The translations under genes were made by a program, and so were the position numbers. 64,000 bases of DNA from Liolophura sinensis. Lineage: Eukaryota; Mollusca; Polyplacophora; Chitonida; Chitonidae. Under the pieces are notes generated by a model. The model was not told the origin of the DNA. It saw nothing but the letters and a program-made list of their open reading frames with translations, and made no database searches. Below are positions 32,860 through 63,894 of this stretch, piece by piece (the stretch's first letter is position 1; every line of letters starts with the position of its first letter). The stretch lies in NCBI RefSeq assembly GCF_032854445.1, contig NC_088300.1, forward strand, positions 54,410,984 to 54,474,983, read 5' to 3'.

Positions 32860-35090
32860 TTTTTTTACATATTTTTCTGTGATAACTGTGTCCTATATTA
32901 TGTATTCTATTTGTATATAATAGCAGACTTTATGTTTACTTTAAAGATCTGTCATTTTTACTTCCAGAGCACAATGGAAACACAGCATTTAGATTATTTC
33001 TAGACTGGTGACGTCTAATAAGTTGCATTTAACATAGCTGCATTTCCCCCTATACTTCTGTTTCAAAAATGCTTGGTGCTTAATGTGCTTGTAAGTAGCT
33101 GCCATTTAAGCATTCACACCAGTTACAATCAGTCCTATACCCCATGATGTAAACTGACATTTTACCGGCTACGTGCAGGTAACCAGTCTCAAAGAACGAT
33201 TGTGTACTAATTTGCAAATCCTAACCGACACGTGATGTATCACCGGTGCACACATATACACAAGTCACTGTGGATGTGTTACATGAATTACATAATTTGT
33301 GTACTGCTGCTTAAAAAAAGAAAAACTCTGACTGCAAAAGTAGGGAGAAAACAAACAAACAAAAAAAAAAACAAACAAACAAAAAAAAAAAACAAAAAAA
33401 AAAACATGCACAGATAAAGAAAAGAAAACCACCATGTCCCTTTTACTTCTCGGTGTATTATCGCCTTGCTGAAAATATGCCACAAAGTAGGACAAACACA
33501 GCACTGAGTTTTGGTGGCGGCTCGCGGATAAGAGGCCTTTTTCGGAGGAACAAACGTACATGCATGTTTTGAGTTACATGCTGAGTTACATTGCCTGATT
33601 TTGGAAATTAAAAAAGTTCAGATATTAATTTTCAATAACGACTTCATCGCTTTTCCCCAGATCAAAATACCTCACCGATAAAAATAAAAGTGCATTAATT
33701 TGTTTGAACAAATTAAGTACAATCTCTAAACATCTGATTCTATGCAGTGAGGGAAACCATTGAACGATCTGTCAGTTCTGCTTCCACTTCGCCGTGCTCT
33801 TAGGAATAAATCATTTTTTTCCACCGCACAATTCCCTTTGCCGCCAGAAAGGGCTCTGTCAGTTTTGCTTCCGTATAATAAATTTTAGGTCTCTCACTTT
33901 AGCTTCCAGACCCAGCACAGTTCTATATAGGCCTTAAATACTGGAAATATGTATCCATATGTGTAAGAAATAAAAACCATTCGATCAGCGAACCATAAAT
34001 AAACTTCATAATCCCAAAAATCATACATCGATCAAAACGAGCATCCTATACCGCCTTTCCGATTCAGGTCTACAGATGTGGCAAACTGAGAGAGCTTGGG
34101 TGGGCCTTATTAGAGGTTATATACACGGGTTATAAATATAGATTGGATTATGAGTACACAGTGCACCTGCATATCTATAGGATTATATGCACTCTTGTAG
34201 GTATGTAATTTTGGAGAGTTGTAAATATACAGGAATGACGCGTTACATTGATGAGCATATACCACTATATACATGTGTGGTTGATTTTTTGAGATAGCCC
34301 TATCTTTAAAAAAAATCAATTTTGACTAGCTTTATAGTTACCGTCTAGTTGGCATCACTTTAAATGGTTGATATATATATAAGATTGTAAGGGAAAGTTG
34401 GAAATGTCCAGAGTTACTCAGATTTATGAAGTTAAAACCTGCTGTGACGGTCTGAACGTATGATAGGTTAAAAAATAAGCCTACAGGCATGTTAAGTAAC
34501 GCTTAAGCACAAGCGCTGTTGAATGGCTAATTGAGCTATTTTAAGCCTTCACAAAGTAAATTTCAGTGGGACATAAATCAAACTTGCGCACACCCACACA
34601 ACCCACGATCGACCATCCTTAATCCTGTGGGAATACGTACATGGTCCAGATACAATACACCATATAAAGCTGTACGTTAATTATTTGCTTTAAAATACTA
34701 CTGTGCATGACTGCATTTACATATAATTATATAGGTGTAGCCCATGTAATCTACGTACTGTTGTACTGGCATGTATCCCTACAGAAAAGATATATCTTGC
34801 AAGTCTTGCATCTGTTTAACACGAATCCATTCAGTTACATTGCGTCAATACACATGTTTACTGATGGTGTAAATAAACCATTTCTGACCGATTAATTAAG
34901 CCGAGATCGAGTTAGGCTAGTGGATTTGCGCTACAAAAAAAAATAAAATAGATTCATGTAGTTGAACAGCGACTTACAGTTATCATGCGGTGCTAGTTAA
35001 AGTCCGAGTTCATTTATTTGCTTTGGAATGAAAAAATGTTTGTGTCTCCGCTGCTTTCACCACGTGTGTAACTTTTACTCAATCGTTTGT
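32860..35090. other. Intergenic, no gene recognised
   Basis: AT-rich, with an A/AAAC-rich tract at 33,347-33,405 and short unsupported open frames. Nothing else stands out before the UAP1 5' region. Confidence 0.4.
33347..33405. repeat. AAAC/poly(A) low-complexity tract
   Basis: Runs of A broken by AAAC units. It creates spurious Lys-rich (plus) and Phe-rich (minus) open frames. Confidence 0.9.
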
Positions 35091-35160
35091 CATTCAGACG
35101 CTTCGCGACCACGCCTCTTTTTGCGCATAAATACAAAGGTGCTTTCATTTCAGTGTTCAA
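35045..35160 (+). promoter_or_regulatory. Possible UAP1 promoter
   Basis: Upstream of the candidate 5' exon lie a CACGTG E-box near 35,060, a ccacgcctc GC-type box near 35,110, a TATA-like CATAAATA at 35126-35133 and an initiator-like TCAGTG at 35150-35155. The TATA-to-initiator spacing is a little short. Position and orientation suit UAP1. Confidence 0.3.
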
Positions 35161-35297
35161 CAAAGGGCAAAAACTGACTAGTGAGCCAGCTTGAAGTAAA
35201 ATATCCGTTCGATACTCAAGAGTGAATACATTATAATGAATATGGAATAATATTTGGTCTTACAAATTCAATTTTTTATTCATTGAATGGTGGAACT

Positions 35298-35458
35298 ATG
35301 TTGTATCGCGCGATGTTGTACTGGGTTGTCGGTGGTAATACGTGTCATTTCCGGAATATGTTGTATACTATCGGCAAACGTGGCTTTGACAGCGGCAGTT
35401 TTAATCGTAAATACCTGGGACTCGGGCAGCTGTGGCTGGTGGCAGACTTGACAGACGG
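35298..35458 (+). CDS. UAP1: Candidate upstream UAP1 exon: 5' UTR or N-terminal extension
   Basis: A GC-richer segment ends at a strong GACGG|GTAAGTAA donor (35459). An ATG at 35,298 opens 53 codons plus two bases into that donor (MLYRAMLYWVVGGNTCHF...). Joined to the acceptor before 37,359, the frame stays open through 94 more bases and enters UAP1 in frame, giving an 85-residue extension ahead of the canonical Met. The first 30 residues carry Arg/Lys and no acidic residue. UAP1 proteins normally start at the position equivalent to 37,453, so a plain 5' UTR exon is the default reading. Confidence 0.4.
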
Positions 35459-37452
35459 GTAAGTAAACTGAGTATACCAGCAGGCAAACTCCTCGATGCC
35501 ATCTCGTTACTGTTAAGACCCCGACGACATATTTTAGTAGGCCACAGTTTCGGTGGAATCTGGGCCGTTTACGATCGGACACGGTGTGTGAACTCAAATG
35601 ACACTTGATGGACACCCTACCATAGGCTAGCGACAATCGATGTTTTTATTAAATGTGACACGTGTATCTTTCATGTTAGATGTGGTACATATTACTGCAA
35701 TTGCAACTCTTAAAGTCACCACATTGATGAGTGAAACTTGTACATTACATTCGTGATATATAGGGTAATTCTGTTTATGCCATGGTTGCACTCAATGTAC
35801 TGCATGGATAGGACCACTACTTATAGCCAACTTGTTAAACTTGTGCAAGCCTGTCTCTCCTGTAAGCAGCGGTCTTACTTTCTACAATTCTGCCCCATGG
35901 ACAGTGTCCCTTTATCTGCTTTATCTTATCGTTTTTATCTTTTGCCAGTTAACACTTCTATGATTTGCTGATTGCTACGGTTTCATTTTCATGGTTTTCT
36001 ACCTGCACACAAGGTTTTGCTTACATCTTAACTTGTTCTTCAAACTTCTGAATATGACAGATCAGATGTTTGTTTCTAAGACCTTGCAATGGGGATGGTA
36101 CATGTGCTTTCTGAATTGCTTTAACCAGATTCAAGATGTTGCATTTTAGAAAAAAATAGTAAGATTTGGACTGGTCTTCATGTACTAGATGTTTCAAGTT
36201 GAAGGAGCCACCCTGCATTGAATTGTAATATGGCCTGTTATGTTCTAGATCAGTGAAGTGGAACAAATTTAATTTAACATCATTGGTGTGTTGTGACCTA
36301 ATTCTTCATCTTTAATGTTGTGGGTCTGCAGGTTGGTGTGTAAAGAGTTACATGGACAGTTGGGATAAGACTCTAACTAAGGTAATTTGACAAGAGGCTG
36401 TATTTTGCAGGTTACATGTGACCATTTTCCACAGTCATCCCTGCTCTAGTTTTATATTTTATAAAAAATGCATATTTATTATCCTCCCATTCATTGTTGT
36501 ATCTAATTTTTTTTTAACTTACAAGGTATTTGTCGTTTGGAAGTATCAAAGGATACGGTATGTCTGTTAGTGCTGTTCTTGTTGACTGTGGTTTGTGGGT
36601 GATATTTGTGGACGTGGTCCAGCTGGTCTACTCAGCACGTTCAGTAGTAGTATTTCAAACATGTCCAGTGTGTCTGGTCATGCTGAATATAGTGTCTGGT
36701 AAATACATCCTAGGTTAGTCCCAGGCAATATCAGTGTATCAGGGGCGAGAGACAACATGTACTTGATATAGGAATGTCAGAAACATTCCACACACATATG
36801 TGATTTCACACATGTGCACTTCAATTTTCAGTTTCACATACTAGCATATACATTATTTTATGCATACAGTGTACGTGTAAATAAAGAAATTGATTAGTGA
36901 TGATAGCTTTACACATTAAAACTTTTATGAACTATATATGAGAATGATAAATGTTAATAGAAATGTGTTGCATTAAGTTTCATTTGGGTACATTCTGTAC
37001 ACATGAACTCAGTGTTTCATGTGTGTATGTAGCAAATATCCTGCATTACGCCTTTTGAGAATTCAGAATTGCACTGCTTTTATTCCAGTGCCTCATTAAA
37101 TTTATGTATCATTAACATTTAACTTGCAGATTTGTCATTTACCTCTTTGATTCGGCGTCGACATAGTGGGTGTGCTTGTATCAAACAGATGTCATGCTTG
37201 ACGATGTGATTCGTGTAGATGAAGTTTGTAGAGACCTTGGTGTTTATTTGTTCTTTTTCCAGAAGACAAACAAGTGTGTTTTGTGTGGGTTTAGTTGTGG
37301 AAGCGGAGGTAGAGGAGACACAGAGCATACTGGGGACTGATCCATAGCTTTTCAGCAGGTACCCTCACACCACCCAGGCGGCTTCCGGTCGCTCCCTCCG
37401 CACCTTACATAACTTCATCCAGGACATCCTCCCAGCCAGACCTCTTATCACC

Positions 37453-56459
<19,007 letters not shown>

Positions 56460-58380
56460 ACAAGACACCAAATCCTTGCCCTTTTTAAATCACAGGCTTT
56501 AAAACCTAACAACCTTAAAATTACACACAAGTAAATAATACCCTTTTTCAAACACCAACATTTTGACGCTGTGAAGTTTCAATCGTTTTTGCTGATCAAC
56601 TAACCTTGTGATGTGGCTTGTCTGCCAGTTATCATTTTTGGTACAGTATTTTGACATTGTCATATCACATGTTGTTTTATGTTACATAGCATCAATGGGA
56701 TCTATGCAAATCATTCTATGTGTTGGATCATCTGTATATTCTAAATAGAAGTCAATACCAAAGTATGCAAGTGCTTGTGTAGTTTCTTTTGAAAAGATTA
56801 TATTTATAGTGAACAGTTCCTGTGATGTTTATTACTTGCCTAATTACTTCTTTAAGTTTTGATATTTTATTCTGCTCGTTACTGTTGCTGATGAAAACTG
56901 AATTATTTTTACTGTGTTTTTTTATTGAATGTCTCCACTGACTCATGATGGCTTGCTTTTCTGGAAATGTGCTTATACATTTTTTGGACACAAATAGATT
57001 ATGAATTTTGTAAAATTGTAACCTGCATTCTAACCATGGCATTGGCAATATGTTAGATCTATGAATTCTCTGTAGGTCTTCATAAATACAACAATTACCT
57101 TCAAAGACCATTGTAATGAGATAAAACTCCCTTGTGCACATCTTCTCCATGTGTAGGTCCACAAAACTTCGCAAAGTTGAATTTGTAGTTTTATGTTAAT
57201 AGCAGGAATATAACATATATTATTATAATACACTCCTGTGTGCTGTGGCATAGTTATACATCATATTAGAGTTTCTGTTGAGTCAGGGTTACAGGTATGT
57301 ACCTGTGGACATGTAAATGGTTTACTGTTCTGGCATATTATTGCATATATGCAGTTGTTTTCACGATGAGAATTCTCATTATGAGCATGTTATGGTTAAT
57401 AACTTATATAATTCTATAAAATTGGATGAAGGTCATTGCAATGAGTTTGTATATTATATTTTTGTAGTGTTTTCTTTTTTCAGTTTTGATAGGGGTAGTG
57501 GAAGATAACAGTGGCATTAAGAATGTGTTCTGTTGAACAGGGCTTTGAAAATGGAGACAAAATTATGAATCATATTATGTGATTCAGTTTTCTAAGTTTC
57601 AGATTATACAAACAAATTTCTGCGTGTTTCATCTTGCTAAATAAGTGTGATACATGAAAGGTAGAGTATCATTATTCTTGCAATGTGAATATTGGACACT
57701 GAACCACAAACCAGAATATAATCCAGAAAACTAATTTGATTAATCCTGTTAAAGTAGTTTCCTATATTCTGTATACCATCCAAATATTAAAGTTGGCATA
57801 TTGAGTCCACTGTGCTTTAAATTAAAGCAATGTCATTTCCCCAAAACCTTTCACAAAATGTCACTCTGTTGCCATGTATATTGTTGCAAAACTCACCCTA
57901 ATGATACCCTAACTCTGCAACCTTTTCTCATATGAACGAGCAACTTTCAATGTAATTTATGCACATTTTAAAATTTATTTCGGAGACAAAACTACATTCA
58001 TTGGATTGACCAATTTCAGGACATCACAAATAGTATAATATTATCAGTCTACACAGAAGAATGCCTTCAGAATAAACACCTTGCAAACATGGAAAAAGGT
58101 TGAAGAATTACAGTAGTTGTTACTATACAGTTCCATTAGTGGTAAATTTAAACCTGTGAATTGATCATTTTCTTGCTTTCTTTCATGTAGACCTCGTAAT
58201 ATTTCACTTCATGTCATGTTATTCCAGCATTCAAGCCCACACAGAATATCAAACTTTTGCTCCAAGGTCTCATTGCTTACTTCATTTAATCAGCATGTAA
58301 CATTTAAGTATCTGGGGTATGGGTTCCATTATCAATCTCCTGTATTTTAAGAAAATAAAGTATTTGTTTCTTTACGGGTG
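56460..58380 (+). other. UAP1: UAP1 3' UTR
   Basis: AT-rich stretch from the stop codon to a well-formed AATAAA at 58,354. Minus-strand open frames at 56,752-57,251 are not supported. An earlier cleavage site cannot be excluded; several AT-rich near-signals occur, but none is canonical and well placed. Confidence 0.5.
58354..58359 (+). terminator. UAP1: Poly(A) signal, probable UAP1 3' end
   Basis: AATAAA followed within 30 bases by a T/G-rich element (gtttctttacgggtgtttg), the usual arrangement for cleavage and polyadenylation. Confidence 0.5.
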
Positions 58381-58540
58381 TTTGTTACCATGATTCATAC
58401 TTTAACAACCTACTGTATATCTCAGAGAAGTGTACTACAGATGGAGAATCTAATGTGACTGCCACTTTCACCGTTTTCATAGAAAACAACAAATCTGTTT
58501 CTCATCTTGGCTGGTTATTCAAAGTACTCAGGGATGCTCT

Positions 58541-58628
58541 ACCTGGTATCTTTCCGCTAAAATGATGGCCTCTGTGTAAGTGAAATATTCTTGAGTACGG
58601 CATAAAGCACATATTAAATAAATAAATA
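58541..58628 (+). mobile_element. SINE (family A) 3' end
   Basis: ccgctaaaatgatggcctc, gtaagtgaaatattcttgag and tacggcataaagcac, then AAATAAATAAAT. 5'-truncated and diverged. Confidence 0.8.
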
Positions 58629-58933
58629 CATGTACTAGTATACCTATCATACAGCCAGATCCCAAATGTTCTATGCTCATCAGCCCATGTCGGCCAATGG
58701 TGGACACATGATGGTCCTGCCATCCAGATCAGAATTTCCTGTCTTTGTTATGAAATCATTTACAGCAAATCCATCGAGTCTCCATGTAGTGACAAGAAGT
58801 ACGATTCCCTTATAAACAATTTCTCCCAAAATTTAAATGTACATGTATAGAATAGGTGTTTGTAGCCGCCTACTTTTTGAGAAATCATGCATACATATAT
58901 GCTCACTGTATATACAATGCAGTTTTTAAATCT

Positions 58934-59000
58934 AGATGTCTACAGATGGACTCTATTAGATGTCTACAGATGGACTCTATTAGATGTCTACAGAAGTGCG
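58934..59000 (+). repeat. 24-bp tandem repeat, about 2.7 copies
   Basis: Unit AGATGTCTACAGATGGACTC followed by TATT, at 58934, 58958 and 58982 (the last diverges after 15 bases). Confidence 0.9.
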
Positions 59001-59168
59001 CTATTTTAAAATTCTGTTACTCATCGCAACACATCCAGTGACTTAACTCCCCTTTGGGAGAGAGCGAGCTGAAATATAATGTTAGAAATAAGCAACAATG
59101 AAAGATATTCTGAGAACCCTGCCTGATGATAATTGTACTGTGCACCCTTACGTTGAACAGCAGGCCGC

Positions 59169-59367
59169 GGGTTCACGAAGCGATCTTAGACTTCAGTCAA
59201 AACTTCAGTCATTAGATATGGTATGTTTCCATTAAGTTAGCTGAAATTTGTTGTTCAATAACGTACCCTGAATTTACGTTTTCAAGCAAAATTTTGACCT
59301 TGTAACAAACAACAATTTTAAAGTGATTTGTAATTTTGACTGATGTCTAAGATTGCTTTGTGATCCC
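59169..59367. mobile_element. Foldback MITE, 199 bp, about 33-bp inverted termini
   Basis: Left end GGGTTCACGAAGCGATCTTA then GACTTCAGTCAAAAC; the right end reads GGGATCACAAAGCAATCTTA then GACATCAGTCAAAAT on the opposite strand (4 differences in 33). AT-rich, non-coding interior. From memory, palindromic MITEs with a TTCACGAAGCGATCTTA start are common in molluscs. No clear target-site duplication found. Confidence 0.75.
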
Positions 59368-60540
59368 GATGCCATAACAATCTGCACAGCAACAAAATCG
59401 GCTGTGAACTGTTAATTACGTAAGGTCTAGTTCATAGCCGAGAAGCCATCCATAGTAAAATATCTATATCGGAACAGAGCCTTAATCGGCGGAACGAAAA
59501 TACAAGAAAACACTTCCGTGCCATCGGCAAAAATCAAACGTCGACGGCTTCGTGGTCTTCTGGACATTTTTTATCAAATTCTGTGATGTATACAAGTGGT
59601 AATTCCATGATATCACGCTTTTGTGCACTACTTACAAATGTCAGACCGTTTTCATCAAACACTTGTAGCTATTGTTCGCATGCCCATGTGTGGTTGATGT
59701 TTAGGTGATAAAAAAAAACCTGGCTGTCACACCGTCAATTTCTTGCCATTTTAAAAGCATCTGGCCCTTCATACTTTTACTTCACTAAACGATTAGCTTT
59801 CAAAACAACATCGTTGCCCACCTTTGAGTGTTGAGCTGTTCTATGGATTGGAATATTTAAATAACGTGATATTTTTACCTGGTGTCACAATCTCAATAGA
59901 TGTCAATGTGACTGAAGTACCAATTTAGGTCAATCGGGTAGAGAGCATCGCGCGATGAGTAGCTTAAAGCAGATTTATATCGAATAAAAAGGCCAATGTC
60001 ATCAGTTGCAAAAAGTGCATAAATGTCTTCGCTTGCGGATAGGCCATGTATTAAGTGGATTTGGATATTAAGTATAGGGTATGCAGCGAGCTTTGTCGAT
60101 CGGGTAGCTGAATACGAATACAATGTCATAATCGGGTGCACACGTCATCAGCAAATATAAGCCATCCATAGACCAGATTTTCGGGCTACAGTTTGCACAG
60201 TATACATAAATTGTGAACATCGATAATATGCAGTGTTGGACTGTGAAGCAGAGTGTTTTGACAATACTAGTATAGGCCCATTCACCGCCGGTTCTGCGTG
60301 AGTAAAGCATGTAGACGCGAGTAAATGTCCGGATGTCTGCAGTCTTGACAGATCTAGTAGGGTAATTGGTCTGGTAGAAAAATGAGATATTTAAAGAACA
60401 ATATTACAAGAGTATGGCTTTCACCTGCTAGTAAACTTACTCACTTACAAGACAAACATGGAATCGGTTGTGCTTCCATGCAGACGAGAAGCACCAGCAA
60501 CATGTAGCAACCTCCACGTGTAGTGCGAGGAGCCAGCTGT
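59368..60540. other. Intergenic, no gene recognised
   Basis: Slightly higher GC than the introns. Two overlapping minus-strand open frames (59,893-60,141 and 60,068-60,310) have no splice or motif support. Confidence 0.4.
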
Positions 60541-60586
60541 CAAATGACGTCATTGGTTTTTGTGCATTTGGTTTCTCTCGACCAAC
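60541..60586 (+). promoter_or_regulatory. CRE and inverted CCAAT upstream of a start codon
   Basis: A palindromic TGACGTCA (60545-60552) overlaps the start of an inverted CCAAT (ATTGG, 60552-60556), 35-40 bases before the ATG at 60,587. This ATF/CREB plus NF-Y pairing is typical of housekeeping promoters. Confidence 0.45.
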
Positions 60587-60717
60587 ATGCTCTGGTTCAA
60601 ATGTTCCGAAATAATCCCCGGTGTTTCGATTGGAATTGCTTTTCTTGCTGTGTGTGTCAGCGCTATTCTCTTTTATCTGGATCTTGAAGTACCCAAAGAC
60701 AAGGACAGAATATGTGT
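60587..60717 (+). CDS. First exon of a small single-pass membrane protein
   Basis: ATG in accaacATGC opens MLWFKCSEIIPGVSIG, a 20-residue hydrophobic helix (about residues 15-32) and a charged segment (LEVPKDKDR), then reaches a consensus donor GTAAGTG at 60,718 in phase 2. Without splicing the frame would end one codon later, so the protein would be 44 residues. The order W-F...E-I-x-P-G then one membrane helix resembles the N-terminus of complex I subunit NDUFA1, but the resemblance covers only about ten positions. I cannot place a second exon with confidence; one possible acceptor is at 63,847, otherwise it lies beyond the window. Confidence 0.45.
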
Positions 60718-61463
60718 GTAAGTGAAATGGTTTCTGAAACGATTGTTGTTGTTGTCGGTGGCTTGGGAAGATCGCGTGCGTATCACCCGTAGCTTAGCCC
60801 TGGATGACTTTTTGCATATTTGAATGCGAGCATCATTGTACTCAAGGCAATGATACTAGTCCATCAAAACTCCTCAGTCCTCCAATCTCTCTCTCCTTTT
60901 TGTTTTAGCTTTTTTTGTCCAGATCAGCAAGATGCTCATTGCCTTCTTACACAACATACTGAACAGAATAGTTAGAATGAAGCATCAATATTTATTTAGC
61001 CAATATACCATGCAAAACTGAATTACAGTCAACTTATTGCACCCTATCACAGATATGCCATTGACGGCTAATTTAGTCGAAAGCAAAAGTACTATAGAAT
61101 AAAAAAATATGTATTAGCACATACCACAAAAGAAATACAGCATTGCATATTTTTTCCTGGGATAAAGTTAACATGAAAACATTCCACTGTTTATACTCTG
61201 ATGATAAAGTAAAAGAAATGTAAACAAACAAGGAATCACAAAAGTTATGTAGGTTGCAGAGGTAGCTAAAATACTAACAAACTGTCTATTTAAGAAAGTA
61301 AAAGTCTATTTAAATCTGTTTAAACACTGTTAAACAAGCTCAGCAAGGACTCTTTACTACTTCAGTATCACAGCTTGTCATCAACCAGACAAAGATAATG
61401 ACATTAGACAAAATTAATATATTTTAAAGTTTTTAAATATTTTATAAGTTTAAACATGACACT
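60718..61463. other. Probable intron, nothing recognised
   Basis: AT-rich sequence without repeats or supported open frames. Confidence 0.4.
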
Positions 61464-61474
61464 TGTAAACGTTA

Positions 61475-61617
61475 TAATATCTGACAGCAACCTGCGGATG
61501 GTCGTTTTTTTCCCAAGGCCTCTTCCCGGTTTCCTCCCACCATAATGCTGGCCGTCGCCATATAAGTGAAATATTCTTGAGTACGGTGTAAAACACCAAT
61601 CAAATAAATAAATGAAA
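61475..61617 (+). mobile_element. SINE (family A), 5'-truncated, with target-site duplication
   Basis: From tctgacagcaacctgcggat through cccggtttcctcccaccata, atataagtgaaatattcttg and gtaaaacaccaatcaaat to the tail. An 11-bp repeat TGTAAACGTTA flanks it (61464-61474 and 61618-61628). Confidence 0.93.
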
Positions 61618-61958
61618 TGTAAACGTTAGCATTACACAACAGCATATGGTTATATGTGCCAGTGACGGTGAATAACGTTTCAAGAATTACCACCCACTGG
61701 CCCATAACCTGTTCAGGTCTTCGAATTCAAGGAGTGCTATCATAAATGTCCACACTTTTGTACTCCTGACACGAAATCTAAATGAGTTATAGCAACAAAC
61801 CAGCTCAAAAACAAAAAGCTCTCAGTTCTCCCAAAGCTCTCTTAGAGTCTCCTATGTTTGCTTCTTTCACTCAAAAAAGCCTCCTTGGTAGCTGTCCAGA
61901 CCTCTGGCAACTTTGCAGAGGGTGTATGGGCCTGGAGTAAATCCCAACCTCTGAGATC

Positions 61959-62095
61959 TCTGTCACTGAACCTGCCTGCCATTACTGTCACTGAGCCTGC
62001 CTGCCTGCCATTACTGTCACTGAGCCTGCCTGCCATTACTGTCACTAAGCCTGCCCGTCATTACTCTCACTGACTCTTCCTGCCATTACTGTTAC
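61959..62095. repeat. 25-29 bp minisatellite, about 5 copies
   Basis: Unit CCTGCCTGCCATTACTGTCA then CTGAG; one copy has an extra CCTG. Later copies diverge. Confidence 0.9.
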
Positions 62096-63843
62096 ATAGT
62101 TTTAATCTTCTGTATCAGAAATTTTTTCCTGCGGAACGTAAACATCTCATAATCATATAAATTCAGACTGTGGATGATAACGACATGCACACAGGCCATG
62201 ACATAAATGACACAACTTGTGACAGAGTAATCAATAAGGTCTTTACAAAGTTACCAAAGGCATGTGAGGACATGCTGGTTCAGTTTGGCAAAGATAATTA
62301 AGATGTCATGTGGTAAAAGATTCATCAGGAATGAGCGTTCAGTAGAATATTTAGTATATTCCAGTCCTGGTGATGCGTCAATTTTGCTGCTGTTACACAT
62401 TACACACGTATGTTCATTATGAATTTAGACCTTTGTATCTCAGCGAGATTGTGAGCACTACTTTTATCCTTTTCACATCTTTGCAAGGTCTTTATTCAAG
62501 CATATTCTAAAGGCATTATTCTATGTAGACTCATAAAATTATACTTTTCATGAAGGTTTGAAATTAGTCAATCCAGCCTATGTAGTTTTGTCTCCAAAAT
62601 CAAATTCAAAATGTACATCATTTGCACTGAAAGTTGTTCTTCAGTAGAAAACTTAGACATGTGAGATACTCAATATGCCCAACCACTGGAGAAAAAAGAA
62701 ATCAGCTATATTTTTATAGTTCTGAATGATTCGATTCAGTGACAGAGCTCTAAAAAGTTAAGGCACAGAGTAATACTGAGCATTGCGAGGGTTGGCACCG
62801 TAATCACAGGGTGATTAACAGTAAGGAAACTGTACTGAGAATTTCTATAGTGCAGCTTCTACATACCCATATGTGATTTACATTTACACACATTATTTGC
62901 CGCGGGTCATTCATCTTGCCTATCTATTGTTTTGCTAACAGATCAGAGTTGTGCAAGTGACGTACTGGGTGTTCAAGTGACGCACTAATTTTGCAGATTT
63001 CATTTAAAATTTGGCTGCTTCTTTCATCGGCATTTGAAATCGAATCTCTCTGTTCGTAGTCCAGCTCTCTACTATCTGAGCTATTGGACATTCCTTGTTT
63101 GCTGCTGCTAGTATTAGCTCTAGAAAGCTGGTCCTGTTAAACCCCTCTATAGAAGCAGAGTAAGGCCATCATCAATGTCATCATACTGTTTTTTCTCAAT
63201 TCAACAACAGCACTGCATCAAGCATAATGCCCTTTGTCCCAACTAGTTAAAACAACTGTTTCCATAAGATAAACATGTTTCAATTTTCAGTACAGCAGAT
63301 TAAAGTTTACAAGCTACTGAATTTATTTTTTTCAAGCAAATTTGTTATTTGCAATAATCAGAAAATATCTCTTAGAGCATCTGAATGAGATCTTTCATGT
63401 ATCTGCACAAATTTATTTTTTAAAGCAGTGCTTACTACATTGTCATGTTGAGAAATATCATTTACCTTAAGTCGCTCAATAGATCAAGCTCTGCTGGTAA
63501 AAAGTGTTTGAAGGCTATATAAAGATAAAAATTTGCAGCATTCTTTCAGGCTAATGTAAGTTAACTTATTGGGTACCTTTAAACTCAGTTTGAAAAACTT
63601 ACTAAGTTGGTTAATGCAAACATAAACAATAATGTGAAGTAAGTGTATGTGGTAAACGGCACCATAAGGTAAATGCATGGTTTTATATGACTATACATCT
63701 GCGTGGCATATATATTAATTAAGGTTAATTTTAATAACCTGTAGAAAAATTCGTCCGACTTTAGTCGCTAAAACGGCAATTTCACGAAAGAATGACTTGC
63801 GAAAAATTGAAGCCACTGTGTAAGTCATTTACCACCTGTATTT
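62096..63843. other. No gene recognised
   Basis: AT-rich. It would be 3' UTR or flank if the minus-strand exon at 63,894 is real, and intron if the plus-strand gene continues. TTTATT (minus-strand AATAAA) occurs at about 63,319 and 63,413. Confidence 0.35.
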
Positions 63844-63894
63844 TCAGCGTCCTGGGTGATCATCCAGCTTGAACACTTCATCCTCAGGCGGTAA
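63844..63894 (-). CDS. Candidate last coding exon of a gene entering from the right
   Basis: Minus-strand acceptor (gtatgtatgttacag) followed by 16 codons, LPPEDEVFKLDDHPGR, and TGA. Codon choice and composition look coding. The protein is not recognised. The same segment on the plus strand is framed by a strong acceptor (cacctgtattttcag) and a GTAACT donor, so one of the two readings must be fortuitous. The plus reading would add only seven residues and a stop to the exon at 60,587. Confidence 0.35.
   Translation of the reverse strand, partial: LPPEDEVFKLDDHPGR

Noticed and set aside
33265-33561. Phe-rich minus-strand open frames
   Set aside because: Caused by the AAAC/poly(A) tract at 33,347-33,405.
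35280-35636. 118-codon minus-strand open frame
   Set aside because: It overlaps the candidate UAP1 5' exon, whose plus-strand GTAAGTAA donor gives better support; no minus-strand splice or motif evidence was found.
56752-57251. Minus-strand open frames of 140 and 73 codons
   Set aside because: They lie in the UAP1 3' UTR on the opposite strand, are AT-driven (Lys/Asn/Ile-rich) and lack splice or motif evidence.
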